Part shown: one piece after another, positions 10,891 to 22,173 of the stretch | Layout of the letters: each line of letters opens with the position of its first letter | Position numbering within the stretch: the first letter of the stretch is position 1 | Source: Climacium dendroides | Lineage: Eukaryota > Streptophyta > Bryopsida > Hypnales > Climaciaceae | DNA length: 64,000 bases | Direction: 5' to 3' | NCBI GenBank assembly: GCA_950106755.1 | Contig: OX467087.1 | Span: forward strand, 23,812,047-23,876,046 | Program-made: the position numbers and the translations under genes | Notes under the pieces: generated by a model | What the model saw: only the letters and a program-made list of their open reading frames with translations | Databases searched by the model: none | Told to the model about the DNA's origin: nothing

Positions 10891-12219
10891 GCCGAAGGGG
10901 GACAATTAAAGGGTCGTGATACCCTACTGCCCAAGGGATGTCAGAGTCAGTCAGGGCCAGAGCACCAAAGTCTACCGCAGCAGAAGGAAATCACCCAGCT
11001 GGGTACCTCCACCCTTTGCCGCTGCCGCTGCCGCTAACTTACTGCTCCAGCTGCTCTGCTGCTGCTGCTGCTGCATGTGTTGTGGCGCCCTCATTGCAGT
11101 AGCAGCTCCCAGCTGCACTGATTGCCATGGCCGTGGCCCTCCTTCACCTCCCTTGAGTGCGTGCTAGCTCCGTCTCTTTTATTTCCTAGCTTGGGTCCCC
11201 TTCTCTTCTTATCTCGCCAGCCTCTCCCAGCTACAAGCTCCCGGAGCCTCTTGCTGCTCGCGAGCTGTAGTTAGTCATCCACATAAGTTGTATCGCAGCT
11301 CCAGGTTTGGGTGAGCTAGAACGGGAGCTGGGGACACCAATGCGTCGGTGAGAATCGTGAGAGCCAGCTTTGCCAAGCTCGCTCTATCACGAATTTCGCA
11401 TCCAGCGTCACGAACTTGTTTGGAGGTAATGAACTATGGAGCTCGCTCTACCTTTCCCTCCCCTTAAATCTCTTGATCTGCTGTTGGTTTAGTCTTTTAT
11501 ACTGTTGCATTGCCTTTGTGGAGCTTGTGAGGTGTAATAGACAGCGAGAAACGCTACGCGGGTGCCTGCGTATGTTCGTGCTTGGAAGTGGTATTGGTGT
11601 AGTCGGAGAGCGTAGAAGCTTGGAGGTCGAAGCTGGGACTGGCATTGGAGTTGGGGATGTCAGAATTTGTTTGTTTGAGGGATCACTTACGTAGCGGCGA
11701 ACATTTGCGCTTGGAGATTTTTTTGTGTGTGTATGTTGGTCATTCATTGCAAGGCGTTGAAAATGCAGTAGTTACAGAGGTAATGGGCATTGAAGTCTCC
11801 AGTGGCAAAGGTTGCCGTAGTGTCTGCTTTGCACTGAATGTGTGAATGTGAGATTGATCGTGGTACGTACGGCGAGAATGAGGAGGTGCTGGAGGTTTGA
11901 CCGAGTCGAATTCAGAGTAGGAAAATCACGGATGATCTGCTACGGCACCACCCACTTCGATTAGAACACATTGATCCGCACGTGCGAACAATGTATGGTG
12001 CAGTACGTTGGTGTCGCCGTGTTGACATGGCGTGATATACTTAGGTTTGTTGAATTATTGCCAGCTTGCGCTTCCGTTAGAATTGAATTGAACTCCGTGA
12101 GGTTGAGATCTCAAGTCTTTAGGGTGCAATGTGTGATCATCATGAAATGGCCGGCCGAATCGCCTGATGTGGTGGAATGCTGTGATTTGCTCAGGACACT
12201 TGATCTCACCGGATTGACC
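10891..12219 (+). promoter_or_regulatory. Presumed promoter and 5' untranslated region of the LRR gene
   Basis: Base composition turns GC-richer from about 10.9 kb, with GCTGCC and CTG triplet runs at 11018-11080. No convincing coding frame precedes the signal peptide of the next gene. A plausible untranslated-region intron runs from GGAG|GTAATG (donor at 11427) to TCTTTAG (ending about 12121). The spliced structure is inference. A clear TATA box was not seen. Confidence 0.35.
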
Positions 12220-14749
12220 ATGGCGCGTTTAGAATGCCGGCAACGGCGATCACCGAACATCAGTGTGACCTTCTGTCCAGCAATGTTGGTCCTGTTGCTG
12301 CTGATCGGGTCACCCTCAGCGGAAGGGTTCTTTTCCAGAGCAGCGGCGGTGGTCGCGGCGCCCGTGGCGGTCGTGGTGCCCCCTAAAGCAGCTCCAGCTC
12401 CCGTGGTGGCGAAGCCACCAGTCGCGGCTGTTGCGCCTGTGGTTGCGAAGCCACCAGTCGTGGCGGTCGCGCCCGTGGTTGCGAAACCTCCAGCAGTGGC
12501 GGTTGCGCCCGTGGTAGCGAAGCCTCCAGTAGTGGCGGTCGCGCCCGTGGTTGCGAAGCCTCCCGCGGTGGCGAAACCGCCAGCAGTCGCCGTGGCGCCC
12601 GCAGTGGCCAAAGCGCCCGCAGTGGCGCCCGTGGTGGCCAAAGCGCCCGCCGTGGCGCCCGTGGCGAAGGCTCCCGTCGCAAAGGCGCCAGTAGCGAAGG
12701 CACCCACAGCATTAGGTCCCGCCTTGGCGCCCGTCGCCGCTACCCCGGCGGTGGCGCCTGCGCAGACGCCGTTGACGGGCGTCCCGCTCGACGCCGCGCA
12801 AGTGAAAGCTCTCAACGCACTGGGCATCAAGGCGGACGCGGACTCATGCGCCTTGCCCGCCACGGTGCTCACATGCGACCAGAACACCACCACGCAGCAC
12901 TTGCTGTCGCTGAACGCGCAGGACTGCCCCGCCACCGCCACGCTCTCCGAGGCGAACTTGGCCGCTCTCGGACCGTACATGACGGACCTGAGCTTCATGA
13001 ACTGCGCGCTACGGGCGCCCTTGCCCACTCCCACCGACCGAATGGCCGAGACGCTGACGTCGCTAACGGTGACAGACGCGCCTGTGATGGCCGGATGGTG
13101 GATCGGGCGCATGACGAATCTGAAAACCTTGCACGTCCAGGACACGTTCGTGAACATCTCCTCGAGCTTGAGCGTCATCATAAGCAAGCTGCCCAATTTG
13201 GAGGAGCTGCGGCTGGCGAATACTTCCATCAGTGGCGGCATTCCCACAGATTGGCCGTCCGCAGCGACGCTCACCAGCATTGACTTGTCCGGCAACCAGC
13301 TCAGTGGGTCCATCCCCATCGAGATCACCAAGATACCGTCACTCACGTTACTCGATCTCAGCAACAACCGACTCAATGACCACATAATTAGCGGCCTCGG
13401 CGATCTCGGCAGCCTGCAGGTGCTCGCTCGCTCTTCTCTGCAAAATTCCCGTTTCCCAATTACACTGTACGAGATCCATAGTCCTTTTTTCATGCTTGTC
13501 ACTTCAACAAATCAACTCTAATCTACAGTGTCGAGTTCCATGAACTTTGTTGAACTGACAAGTGTGACATCCAAGTGTGAGATTCTGAGATCCACTGCTT
13601 AGTTTCCGAGGGTCGCTTGAAATGAGGTCGTACTTTCTATTTCACAATGGGGTGCTCGAGTTTTATCAATAGATCTAATTCTGGCATATGGAGAATCTAT
13701 CTCTGTGAACAAAAATTTAGTTCTTGCATTAAAAGCACTGACTTTTGAGAGGGCAGAATAACTTCATTTACTGTAGGCTTACATTTTTGTCCTCTAATTT
13801 TATCGTTACAACCCAAGTAGAGCACCCGGCCTTAGATCTCGTAATGATTGTTAAAACTGCTGGTGACTTTTTAACATTTTTTTAATCAATTGCGAGTATT
13901 GCACACAATGTTTCGTAAGTCTGTTACAGTCACATTACTTTAGGGCAGATTTATTAGGAAATAATGGTAAAAAATATCATATTTGGTTCAAGAATCTAAG
14001 GGAGTCATAGGTATGGAAATAATCAAGAAAAATTAAGATCCTTCCAGCGCTGTTTCAACCTTCTGACACATGTGGTATTTTCAACCTTCCAATGTCGTTT
14101 ATTCACTGTTGTTTCAATGATGGGATGCACAAGGGAACATTCAGAAAGCTGATCCCTCAATGCTTCATCAGACTACTTTTGGCTGTGAATTGCATGTGAA
14201 CATTCTGTCAAACTAACCCTGTCGCCCCTCCCTATCTCTCTGCAGACTCTGGATCTGAGCAACAACAATCTGCGCATGGGCATCCCCAAGACCCTTCAGA
14301 ATCTGCACTTCTTAACAAAACTGGACCTGAGCTTCAACAAGCTGAACGGCACCATCCCGGAGGAGCTCGCGAACCTGCCCCTGACCTACTTGGATCTCAG
14401 CAACAACACCCTGACGGGGCAGATCCCGTTCGACGACGTGTTCATGTCGAAGCTAAAGACGTTCAAGGCTGCCGGCAACCCGCACTTGTGCTACAACAAC
14501 ACCATCACGTCGGCCAAGCTCGCGGGAGGACTCAGGCTGTGCGGCGCCCTGGAGCCTGCGCTGGCGCCGGAGTATTACGGCCCCGTCGCGTCTCCCGAGG
14601 CGGCACTGGACGGGGGCGACGCGCCCAGCTCCAAGAAGAAGCCCAACATTGTGGTCATCGTGTTCGCCACGCTGGGGTCGCTGGTGGCGGTCGCGGCCAT
14701 TGTGTACTGCTGCTGCCGCTACTGGGGCGCCAAGGCGGGGTACGAGTAA
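12220..14749 (+). CDS. LRR receptor-like protein with an Ala/Pro-rich stalk, single membrane segment, no kinase
   Basis: Two coding exons, 12220-13419 and 14246-14749 (567 residues), joined in phase 0 by an 826-bp GT-AG intron. The start lies in an excellent plant context (ACCATGG) and precedes a signal peptide ending near SPSAEG; upstream in-frame sequence looks untranslated. Residues about 50-170 are a repetitive Ala/Val/Pro stalk built on VAKPPVVAVAP units, resembling hydroxyproline-rich wall proteins. A cysteine-containing cap follows, then about eight plant-type LRRs (LxxLxLSxNxLxGxIP) and a GNPHLC cap. Near the C-terminus come a lysine-rich stop, a membrane segment (IVVIVFATLGSLVAVAAIVY), CCC and a tail of about ten residues. 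It is thus a cell-surface receptor-like protein that would need a partner kinase to signal. The ligand is unknown. The intron falls inside an LRR. Confidence 0.85.
12385..12720 (+). repeat. In-frame tandem repeat coding for the VAKPP stalk
   Basis: Imperfect tandem units of roughly 30-45 bases, each containing GTGGTTGCGAAGCC or similar, encode AVAPVVAKPP modules that shorten to PVAKA units toward the end. The repeats also create long antisense open frames, which are not real genes. Confidence 0.8.
13420..14245 (+). other. Intron of the LRR gene
   Basis: The donor CAG|GTGCTC and acceptor CTCTCTCTGCAG|ACTCTG give an exact in-frame join that completes the interrupted LRR (…GSLQ|TLDLSNN…). The AT-rich interior contrasts with the exons. 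Confidence 0.85.
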
Positions 14750-15990
14750 TGCGTCCCTATTTCCAAGGTATGCAACCAATTCTACGCATCCGTCATCTGT
14801 CACTCTCATTCTGACTCACCAAGTAATCACATCTCATGGAGGAATTCTACTCTTTGTGGTGTTTCGACTCTGGTTTCAATACTAGTGGTAACTTTCTTGT
14901 TTACAATTGGAACATGTCTCCTCAGTGTCTTCAGTTTCTTAGCTTAACTTTGCTGTCATGGTTTTCAATAGTAAAAATTTTCTTGTTCGCAATTGGAACA
15001 TCATGTTTCCTCGGTCTCTTAATTATAATGTGGGACCAACTTGATGTTCTCTTTTTTACTTCCGTTTAATACACACGGCCGCTCTTTCAAAAAACGAAGT
15101 AGAATATCACTCTCATTCTGTTTAATGAGGGGATTTCAATTGAATTGACAATTCCTCAATTAAAGGCATTGCAGAGTTTTGAACAATTGTGCTCAATTCA
15201 ATCTCTGTACCTGTCCTAGTTATCAAAGGAAAGCCGGTTGTGCACCTCTTTAATGTCAATTGGAAGCTTACCGATTTGATTGGAAGTGTCTGCGCGATAG
15301 CTGGTTTGCCATAATCTCCTTAAATACTTTGAATGTACGAAAGTTGTGCGTGAGTAGATGGTTAAACAGAATTCAAGTGTCAATCTTGGGTGAGTCATGT
15401 TAGAATATGATTCTTATTCCAATTCTCAGAGTGCCGAGTGCAGGCTTACAAGGGTTAAAATAATGCACTCAAAATTATCATGTATCCTTGTTGATTTCAG
15501 TAATTTGATTGATGAAAAATTTCTTCATTCCATTGGATAAACAGTTATATTTAGTGTTGGTAACAAATTAGAAATACCAGCACTCAATGTTAGCAACCTT
15601 AAATGTCAACCAAGCACTGATAGACACTTGATTGGATGTTCATGAATAGTTAATGTGATTTCCAGGTAGGCTTCTCAGCAGGCTAGATGACTCTTAATAT
15701 CAGTATTAGTGTATTGACATTCAATGTGGGAGTTTGCAGGTGCCTCTGAAGAATTGACGAGCAAGTGTGCAAACTAGAGCAATTGTGAGACCTCGCCCTT
15801 CCATGGCTATGATTCATGTGCAGCTAGACCAGAGCTTACAATGTGAAGCAATGAGACAATTCCATGAGCTCTTGGAAGGATGAGTAAGAGCCAGACTTGT
15901 AGGTCATCAGAGTGTTTTATAGTTGTACCTAGTGGATCATGTTATTGATAGTGTTTCCGACATTATTTATTGATTAATTTACTTAGATGG
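14750..15990 (+). other. Likely 3' untranslated region of the LRR gene, possibly with an intron
   Basis: Just after the stop, TTCCAAG|GTATGC (14768) is a good donor, and TTTGCAG|GTGCC (15739/15740) a good acceptor. A 3' UTR intron of about 970 bp is possible but unproven. No coding frame in the stretch has recognisable domains. Confidence 0.3.
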
Positions 15991-17223
15991 TAGTTTGTTG
16001 CAAGTGTTCAATTACTAGAGTTTAGTTCAAAGTACGCAATTACCATTTTTCATTACCTCGAGGGCAATAAGATGCTAGCCGTGGACCATGAGGAGTTGCT
16101 GCTAGCTAGCTAGCTAGCTAGCGTCAGGGTTACCAGCCCAACTTGATGCACGTAGTGTGCAACTTTAAGAAATCGTGTGGAAATTTCAGTAGTCATCCCA
16201 GTTTTGGTGAAAGAGAATGCTTGATCATAAAATGTGTCAACATTAAGTTATTTTCCCTTTGCTCTTTGTGTTTGTTCTACTGTAGATAGAGTAAGACGTT
16301 ATCATTGTTTCTAATTTATCGAAGTTCGTATGGATTCATAAAATTTCAAAAAGTTGTGTGCCCTAGATATCCGTCTGTCAAATGTGATCTAAATCAAGCT
16401 GGGTACATTATCCATTAGTGACGACAGCTTTTCTACAATGTCCAGTTATACGAATGTTATCCTAATGGCGACGTCGCAAAATCGGTGTAATGAGAATTTC
16501 TTAAGATAAGTTAGAGCATACTAAACCAGTTAGGATCCGATCCTCTCACTGACTACCGGTAACCACATTGATCTATGAACTCATGTTTTCATACATTTTA
16601 GTAGACGTTTTAGCAAGTGGTGCAAGAATCACTTTACTAAACGTCAACGCCTGTTCATCTTTGAATGCAAATGAGGTTGTCACGACAAGTGATGGTAGAG
16701 GTCTGTAACCTCCCTCTTTGATAATGCATAAGAAAATTATATTAAGTTAAAGGAAATCGAAAAAACATTTGTCCTTGTGTTTCCAAAAGAAGTTCCCTCG
16801 ATATTCCTGATGGAGCTAACCACATGGCTATAGGACTAATGAGCACAACTTGCACCGCGTTGTCTTGTGCACGTTTGAATGCGCCGCATCTCAACACGAA
16901 CTCATCATGCTTGCTTATTTAGAAAATGTGGGGCGGCCAAATTTTCTCCACTGGATAAAAATTTGATACGTGAGAGTTCTCACTGTATTCTCAAATATCT
17001 ATGTAAGAATCTCTCAAAAACCACGCTCCAAACGGACAAGTTAAAATGTTAAAATAGTATCCAACGGTAGCAAGTACTAGAACTTCAAGTGATGAGCTCT
17101 CAACGAATCTCCTGTGATAAACAAAAAGGTTGACTTACGACATTACGTACAAGCTTGGTGTCTTGGTTGGCAATTCACAAGAAAACCAATGAATCACTGG
17201 TAGTAGCAATAACAAGTTCTGAA
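15991..17223. other. Intergenic, no gene seen
   Basis: A (GCTA)n microsatellite lies at about 16100-16121. Otherwise the sequence is unremarkable, with no supported open frame. Confidence 0.5.
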
Positions 17224-17490
17224 ACCTGATGGTCATCCATCAATGAAGACATTAATTTTGCTCCATTTGCTCGCGCTTTATTCAAGGAAACGATGCAAGC
17301 GTTCGATGAAACGATTGAACATTGGTGCTTCATGTGGGAAACTTGTCTCCCGGACATCGAGATAGGCCTCCACAGCGAGACAATGGCTTCAAGCGAGATA
17401 CCTGACAAACAATTCAGTTACTCCACAGAACTTGCTGCTGCAATTGATGCAAATTCTCCACTGCAAGCAGAATGCGCTGTGTTGGTGAGT
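17224..17490 (+). other. Possible coding exon or fragment, unrecognised
   Basis: An open stretch reads on from a TGA at 17228. It encodes about 85 residues of soluble, protein-like composition (for example FKETMQAFDETIEHWCFMWE) and ends near a good donor, GTTG|GTGAGT, at about 17486. I recognise no family. It may be an exon of an unannotated gene, a gene fragment, or chance. The frame beyond the donor is low-complexity phenylalanine. Confidence 0.25.
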
Positions 17491-18043
17491 GCATCCTTTT
17501 TTTTTGTTTTTGGCGTTTCCTCTTTTTTTGTAGTTTTCGAAAAATATTTCGAATAATATCAGATTCGCACCTTTCACCGTGCATGCGAATCCCAACTTTG
17601 TGATTCAAAAGGCCCCCATTCTCCGTGCGTCATATTTGACAGTCACATTGCCGCAAACCTCATGCTTATGTCTGTTTTCTTGTGCAACTAACTTTTCAGT
17701 CATTCCCGATTGCAGGTGTAATTAGAAATTCCTTCTCCAGAGTTGAAACAACTACACCTGTAGTGACTTAATTCCCGACCCTTAGTAAAATATATTTCAT
17801 GTTATGTTAATCCAAATCCTTCAAACCAACACGGCTCAATATCCACATCAAGACCTTGCCCATGGTAAATTGCGTACCCCGAGAGATCTCAGAGATCTCA
17901 ACTTTATATACCAAGAAAATCAAAACAAACACTCAATATTAATTGTATATGCCATAGCTTGCCTTCATTCACTGAAAAGAGAAATTTCGTGTTCCAGACT
18001 GAGAGACAGTCAGGAAACCCCTCCAATGTCCAGAGCCAAAGGA

Positions 18044-19945
18044 TCAAGGTTTGCTGGCAAAGTTTGGTGCAAGAGTGAAAGACACGGGGTTCAAGCAAAA
18101 GAAGTTTTCGCCTTTGTGATTCTCAGGCGGAGGCTGTAAAACCTCAGATTGCATTCCATTATCAAGATCATAAACCACCCCATCACGATTGATGGTGTTG
18201 AAAACGCACAATTCCCCAGTTCCAAATGGTACACAAATGTACTCCGGGTACACTAAAAGACCCCGCCCACCAGACTTCGAGACTCGAACCACGGTCCTCA
18301 ATTGCAATAACTCCTCTCCATCCGAGTCCCGGCAGAGTTCCATCACATCAATGCAATGCTCCACAACACCATCACACTCTCGCTCTGAGAACAAGTAAAG
18401 CTTCCCAGAGCTCTCCAGCAGTTGAAGAGTATTGCAAAACGAAGAAAATGGCACCACGCAAGTCCTATCCTCCAGCCATTCCGCTTTCTCAATATCAAAT
18501 GCAACTATACCTTTCTGGCCATCACCATCCAGAAACATAACGAAGTATAATACTCCATTCACGCATACTCCTACCTGGTGCTCATTTAATCCAAATTCTG
18601 GACCACGTATGTCACTCACTATTTTCCATTCCGAAGTGCGAGAATCATAAACTTCAATCCTGCGTGAGAGGTCCTTCTCTCCCGAACTTGATGCACTTCC
18701 AGCAGCTATCACTTTGTAAGATCCCGTAACAGAATCAACACATATGTGCAGGAGCACGGGATTTCTTGAATAATGTAGGGGAGGCAGTTCTTTCTTCTCA
18801 CCAGTCAAAATGCTGAAGACGACGAGCTTTTCCTTGTGGGAAGATTTGGAAACATTGGCACACAGGAGGCCTCCATGTCCACAAATCGAGTATTCTTGAA
18901 ACAGATTTGGATCTGGGCTTGGAAGGCATGCCAATGTTGGCAGTCTTTTCCATTCCTTCGAGAGCAAATCAATTCCTATGCATTGCCATTCCCCAAGTTC
19001 GGTGAAAAAACTTAACGCCGTGAATTCACCCTCTCCAGATACTAATCCTCGTGAAGGCCGAAAAACATCCCTCTCGATGCGGTCCTTCCAGCTTTTTGAC
19101 AATGTTTTGGCACCAGTCAGTTCCTTGAACGGTAACCTCTGGAATATGCTTTCCTGTAAATCGCCTGGTAGAGACTCCAAGCCTATACCTGTCGCCTTCT
19201 CCCTCACTCCATTTCTCTTGACAAAAAAGCTTCGGAGTTCCCAAAAACCACAGAAAAAGATTGAAAAAGGATCCAAGAGTCTCAGGAGCGATTCCAAGAG
19301 CCTCCGGTGCGATTCCAAGGGCCTCTGGAACGATTCCAAGAGTCTCCGGCGGAACGATTCCAAGAATCCCTTCGAGAGAAATGAACTGTCCATTACCTTA
19401 ACAGATTCATCTTCACGCTCCAGAAGAGGTTTGCGGTGTTCTGAAATGTCGATCTTGCAGCTGCCAACACGGATGATTCTCTGTCCATTCACATGGTTAT
19501 CGGCAATGTCGGTATTGCTGTTACGGTCTTCACGCTCCAGAAGAGGTTTGTGGTGTTCTGAAATGTCAATCTTGCAGCTGCCAACACGGAAGATTCTCTG
19601 TCCATTCACATGGTTATCGGCAATGTCGGTATTGCTGTTACGGTCGCGAGCACTTGCTTCGCTCGTCCTCTGTGCTTCGTCCTCCAGATGTCTGCTTCGT
19701 TTGGATTGCACTTCCTGCGCATTCTCGTTCAAGCTCTTCGCCGGTGGCAGAGGCTCGGGAGACACCCTCCTCGGGTTGGCTTTCTTTGGTGTCTGTTGAA
19801 CTGCGTTACACGGGATGGTTGCTTGCGTTGATGACTCTTCCCGCCTGTTGAAGGGAAAGACAGATTTCACAGATTGCGTCAGTACTTGGGGAGTGCAGTT
19901 TTGAAGAGGAAACAAACTATACATGCATTGAATACGAGCATTCAT
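18044..19945 (-). CDS. F-box protein with kelch-like beta-propeller C-terminus
   Basis: One uninterrupted frame of 633 residues. The F-box is at about residues 256-293 (LESLPGDLQESIFQRLPFKE, then SWKDRI). A region of about 330 residues follows with kelch/F-box-associated patterns (RRIEVYDSRTSEWKIVSDI, GVCVNGVLYFVMF, GIVAFDIEKAEW). By family knowledge it would be the substrate-recognition subunit of an SCF ubiquitin ligase; the target is unknown. The N-terminal 250 residues are unusual: a 39-residue unit is duplicated in tandem (about 101-139 and 140-178), then a stretch rich in LLES/LESF repeats. An alternative start at Met185 (19393) would give a more typical 449-residue protein and place the repeats in the leader. 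An inverted copy of the 5' coding part lies upstream at 20050-20255. Confidence 0.8.
   Translation of the reverse strand: MNARIQCMYSLFPLQNCTPQVLTQSVKSVFPFNRREESSTQATIPCNAVQQTPKKANPRRVSPEPLPPAKSLNENAQEVQSKRSRHLEDEAQRTSEASARDRNSNTDIADNHVNGQRIFRVGSCKIDISEHHKPLLEREDRNSNTDIADNHVNGQRIIRVGSCKIDISEHRKPLLEREDESVKVMDSSFLSKGFLESFRRRLLESFQRPLESHRRLLESLLRLLDPFSIFFCGFWELRSFFVKRNGVREKATGIGLESLPGDLQESIFQRLPFKELTGAKTLSKSWKDRIERDVFRPSRGLVSGEGEFTALSFFTELGEWQCIGIDLLSKEWKRLPTLACLPSPDPNLFQEYSICGHGGLLCANVSKSSHKEKLVVFSILTGEKKELPPLHYSRNPVLLHICVDSVTGSYKVIAAGSASSSGEKDLSRRIEVYDSRTSEWKIVSDIRGPEFGLNEHQVGVCVNGVLYFVMFLDGDGQKGIVAFDIEKAEWLEDRTCVVPFSSFCNTLQLLESSGKLYLFSERECDGVVEHCIDVMELCRDSDGEELLQLRTVVRVSKSGGRGLLVYPEYICVPFGTGELCVFNTINRDGVVYDLDNGMQSEVLQPPPENHKGENFFCLNPVSFTLAPNFASKP
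19412..19645 (-). repeat. 117-bp tandem duplication inside the F-box gene
   Basis: Two head-to-tail units (19529-19645 and 19412-19528) differ at only a few bases. Each encodes a 39-residue module containing NTDIADNHVNGQRI and VGSCKIDISEH. The length is a multiple of three, so the frame is kept. The near identity indicates a recent event or gene conversion. Confidence 0.9.
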
Positions 19946-20049
19946 AAAGACCTCTGAGTTTGAACCGCGATTTTAACCGAACAATACAACAGGTCTTATT
20001 TTTTGAAGAATCCAGATATTGGTCATTGATAACGTTTGTTACTCTAGTA

Positions 20050-20255
20050 GACGAGCGAAGCAAGTGATTGTAACCGTAACGTAGAGCAGTACCGACATTG
20101 CTGATAAGCATGTGAATGGTCGGAGAATCACCCATGATGGCAGCTGCAAGATCGACATTCTAGAACACCGCATTCTGGAGCGTGAAGCTGAATTTGTGAA
20201 GGTAATGGACTACTTATTTCTCTTGAAAGGGATTCTTGCAATCGCTCCGCAGACT
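20050..20255 (+). pseudogene. Inverted, decayed copy of the F-box gene's 5' coding region
   Basis: On the plus strand this matches the sense strand of the minus-strand F-box gene. It runs from GACGAGCGAAGCAAGTG through one repeat module (GACATTGCTGATAA, GGCAGCTGCAAGATCGACAT) and past the Met185 region (GAAGGTAATGGAC) to GGGATTCTTG. It contains stops and small indels. It lies about 100 bases upstream of the first ATG, so read-through transcripts could pair with the gene's mRNA. Confidence 0.75.
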
Positions 20256-21220
20256 AACTGGCAGTAGCGCAGACATGTTTTGTAGTTGATCAAGGGTAAC
20301 ACACGCTACGTATGCCCACGTCGCGTTACTATACGTCGCGTTACTACCGCCAAGATCCTATTCACGATGGCATTACATAGGGCTAAACTGCCAAAGTGAT
20401 TTTGTTTCGTGTGAAAATATTGACAACCTGGGGAGCGAACGCCATGGCGAAAGCGGAACATCCATCAGACCAAACCAGCAGCTAAACAATGCACCCAATT
20501 TCAGGATGCCTATGTGCCGAACAGTAGAGAAACCATTCTTACTGCAATTAACTTCACAAACAGGAATTGAAGAAACCACGTCGTCAACAGTGAGCCATAG
20601 GTGAAGAGTGCAAAAAAACTGACTCAATACTATTCTCGCTACTTCATATTGAAATCGAGCGTATGTAAATCTGATAATAAAAGTAAAATCCAACAATCCT
20701 GCTCAAGTACAAGCCCTGACATTGGACATTTTCCCTCTAGACTCTTTCCAAGTTTATCTGGATACGACGACTTTTCAAATGTTGATATCGAACTTCAGAT
20801 CTACCGACAGCAAATCTAGAATTTAGAGCTCAGATAACACTGTTGAAAGAACAACCCAACGCAAGTACAACATATTCGATCAATCTCCAACAACTCGACA
20901 TGAAAAAACATCAAGATTTTTCTGGGAAATTTTCTTAAACTGGCGTTATTCTATATGCTCCATTCATTTCTAGGACTGGTCCAGATTTCAGATTGCACCG
21001 TGCCAAGTTTGTGGAAAACCGCCATTTTAACGAAATATCAGTTCGCACCTGTAATTCACAACATCATGAAAGAGAGCTGCAATCCATGTTACCTCAGGCT
21101 CGGATCCAAGGGTGAATCGCAGCTAAAATTCGACACAGAGTGCCATTCGGCATGGCACTCTCCTCTGGCTCTGGGACCCATCACGTACAGACCAGAAGGT
21201 AGGTCGGCACTTGGTCGAGA
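20256..21220. other. Intergenic or leader region upstream of the F-box gene
   Basis: No convincing coding frame. It may contain 5' untranslated exons of the F-box gene. At about 21022 there is a lone GCCATTTTAACGAAAT motif, which is also the terminus of the MITE family at 43443. Confidence 0.35.
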
Positions 21221-21221
21221 G

Positions 21222-21322
21222 AGAAAATGAGCAAAGGTAGCAAAGGTAGATCGATGAGGTAGCAAAGGTAGCAAAGCAAAGATCGATGAGGTAGCAAAGG
21301 TAGCAAAGCAAGATCGATGAGC
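21222..21322. repeat. Tandem repeat of GGTAGCAAAG with GATCGATGAG
   Basis: About three imperfect units of roughly 36-40 bases built from AGCAAAGGTAGCAAAG and GATCGATGAG. The overlapping open frames rich in CYLCYL are products of this repeat. Confidence 0.8.
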
Positions 21323-21746
21323 TTGCGGATGATCCCTGATACACAAAAAAGAGAACTGAAACCCACTTAGATCAATGCATGCTCCAATTCGTGCACTGAA
21401 ATTTTCCATTCACCTACGAGATCGATCTATTGCACTCAGAAGCAACACACTCGGAAGATGCACAACGTATAACACTAGCAAGATTAGCTAAAGATCGCCA
21501 GCAACCGTGTCAACATGTCGCCAAACTTACCGACAGAGAGATGGCCTAAGGACGAGTGCGCGCCTTAATACACAATGTGGCTCTTGTCCACAAACATTGC
21601 CTCTTATATGGATTTGTACAGACACTGTACTGCAACGATCGGATGATGAAAAGCCGTGTACAGACACCCTAACTTAAACTACCAAGGGTTAAATTACGTT
21701 AGTGGTGTCCATTTTGAAACCACTAATATAATGCAGCCCACAATGG

Positions 21747-22173
21747 GATAAGGTAGGAGGCTCAAAAGCCTCTCATCTAAAGATTTAGTCTGCTTTTTCC
21801 ATGTATTTCCTTAGATGGGAATATTTTTAGCTCATTTTCCAAACAAAGAGAAATAGATGTAGAATGTAATGCAAGTGGTTTCATATTTTTTGAAGCATTA
21901 TTGAATTATTTATGAACTTTCAAAAAAGTTGTGTCATAAGCACTTATTTATAACCCTAAGTCTTCCATAGATTGTTCACTTGCAACTTGTAAAGAGAAAT
22001 GGGGAAAGCAAGGAGAATGATTGGCTCTTGCAATAAATAATACCTTTTTTTTTTCTCAATCCATTCAATGACTATAGAAGTCAATTCAAGGACCATCTTA
22101 TATCTATTTCAGAGCTACATATAGGGGCGGTTCTAAATGCCCATGCAAATTTTGAACCTCCTACTTTAGTTTA
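21747..22173. mobile_element. MITE with TAAGGTAGGAGGCTCAAAA ends, copy 1
   Basis: The left end is TAAGGTAGGAGGCTCAAAA and the right end the complement of TAAAGTAGGAGGTTCAAAA. The interior (TTGCAACTTGTAAAG, AATGATTGGCTCTTGC) is the reverse complement of 29410-29490 and 30650-30725. It is non-coding. Confidence 0.65.

Noticed and set aside
11971..12219. Upstream extension of the LRR frame
   Set aside because: The frame begins at a TTG, not an ATG, and precedes the natural signal-peptide start at 12220.
12111..13502. 463-codon open frame antisense to the LRR gene
   Set aside because: It is a shadow of the GC-rich, repetitive stalk. The product is Ala/Thr/Gly repeats without domains, while the plus strand has a signal peptide, LRRs and a working splice join.
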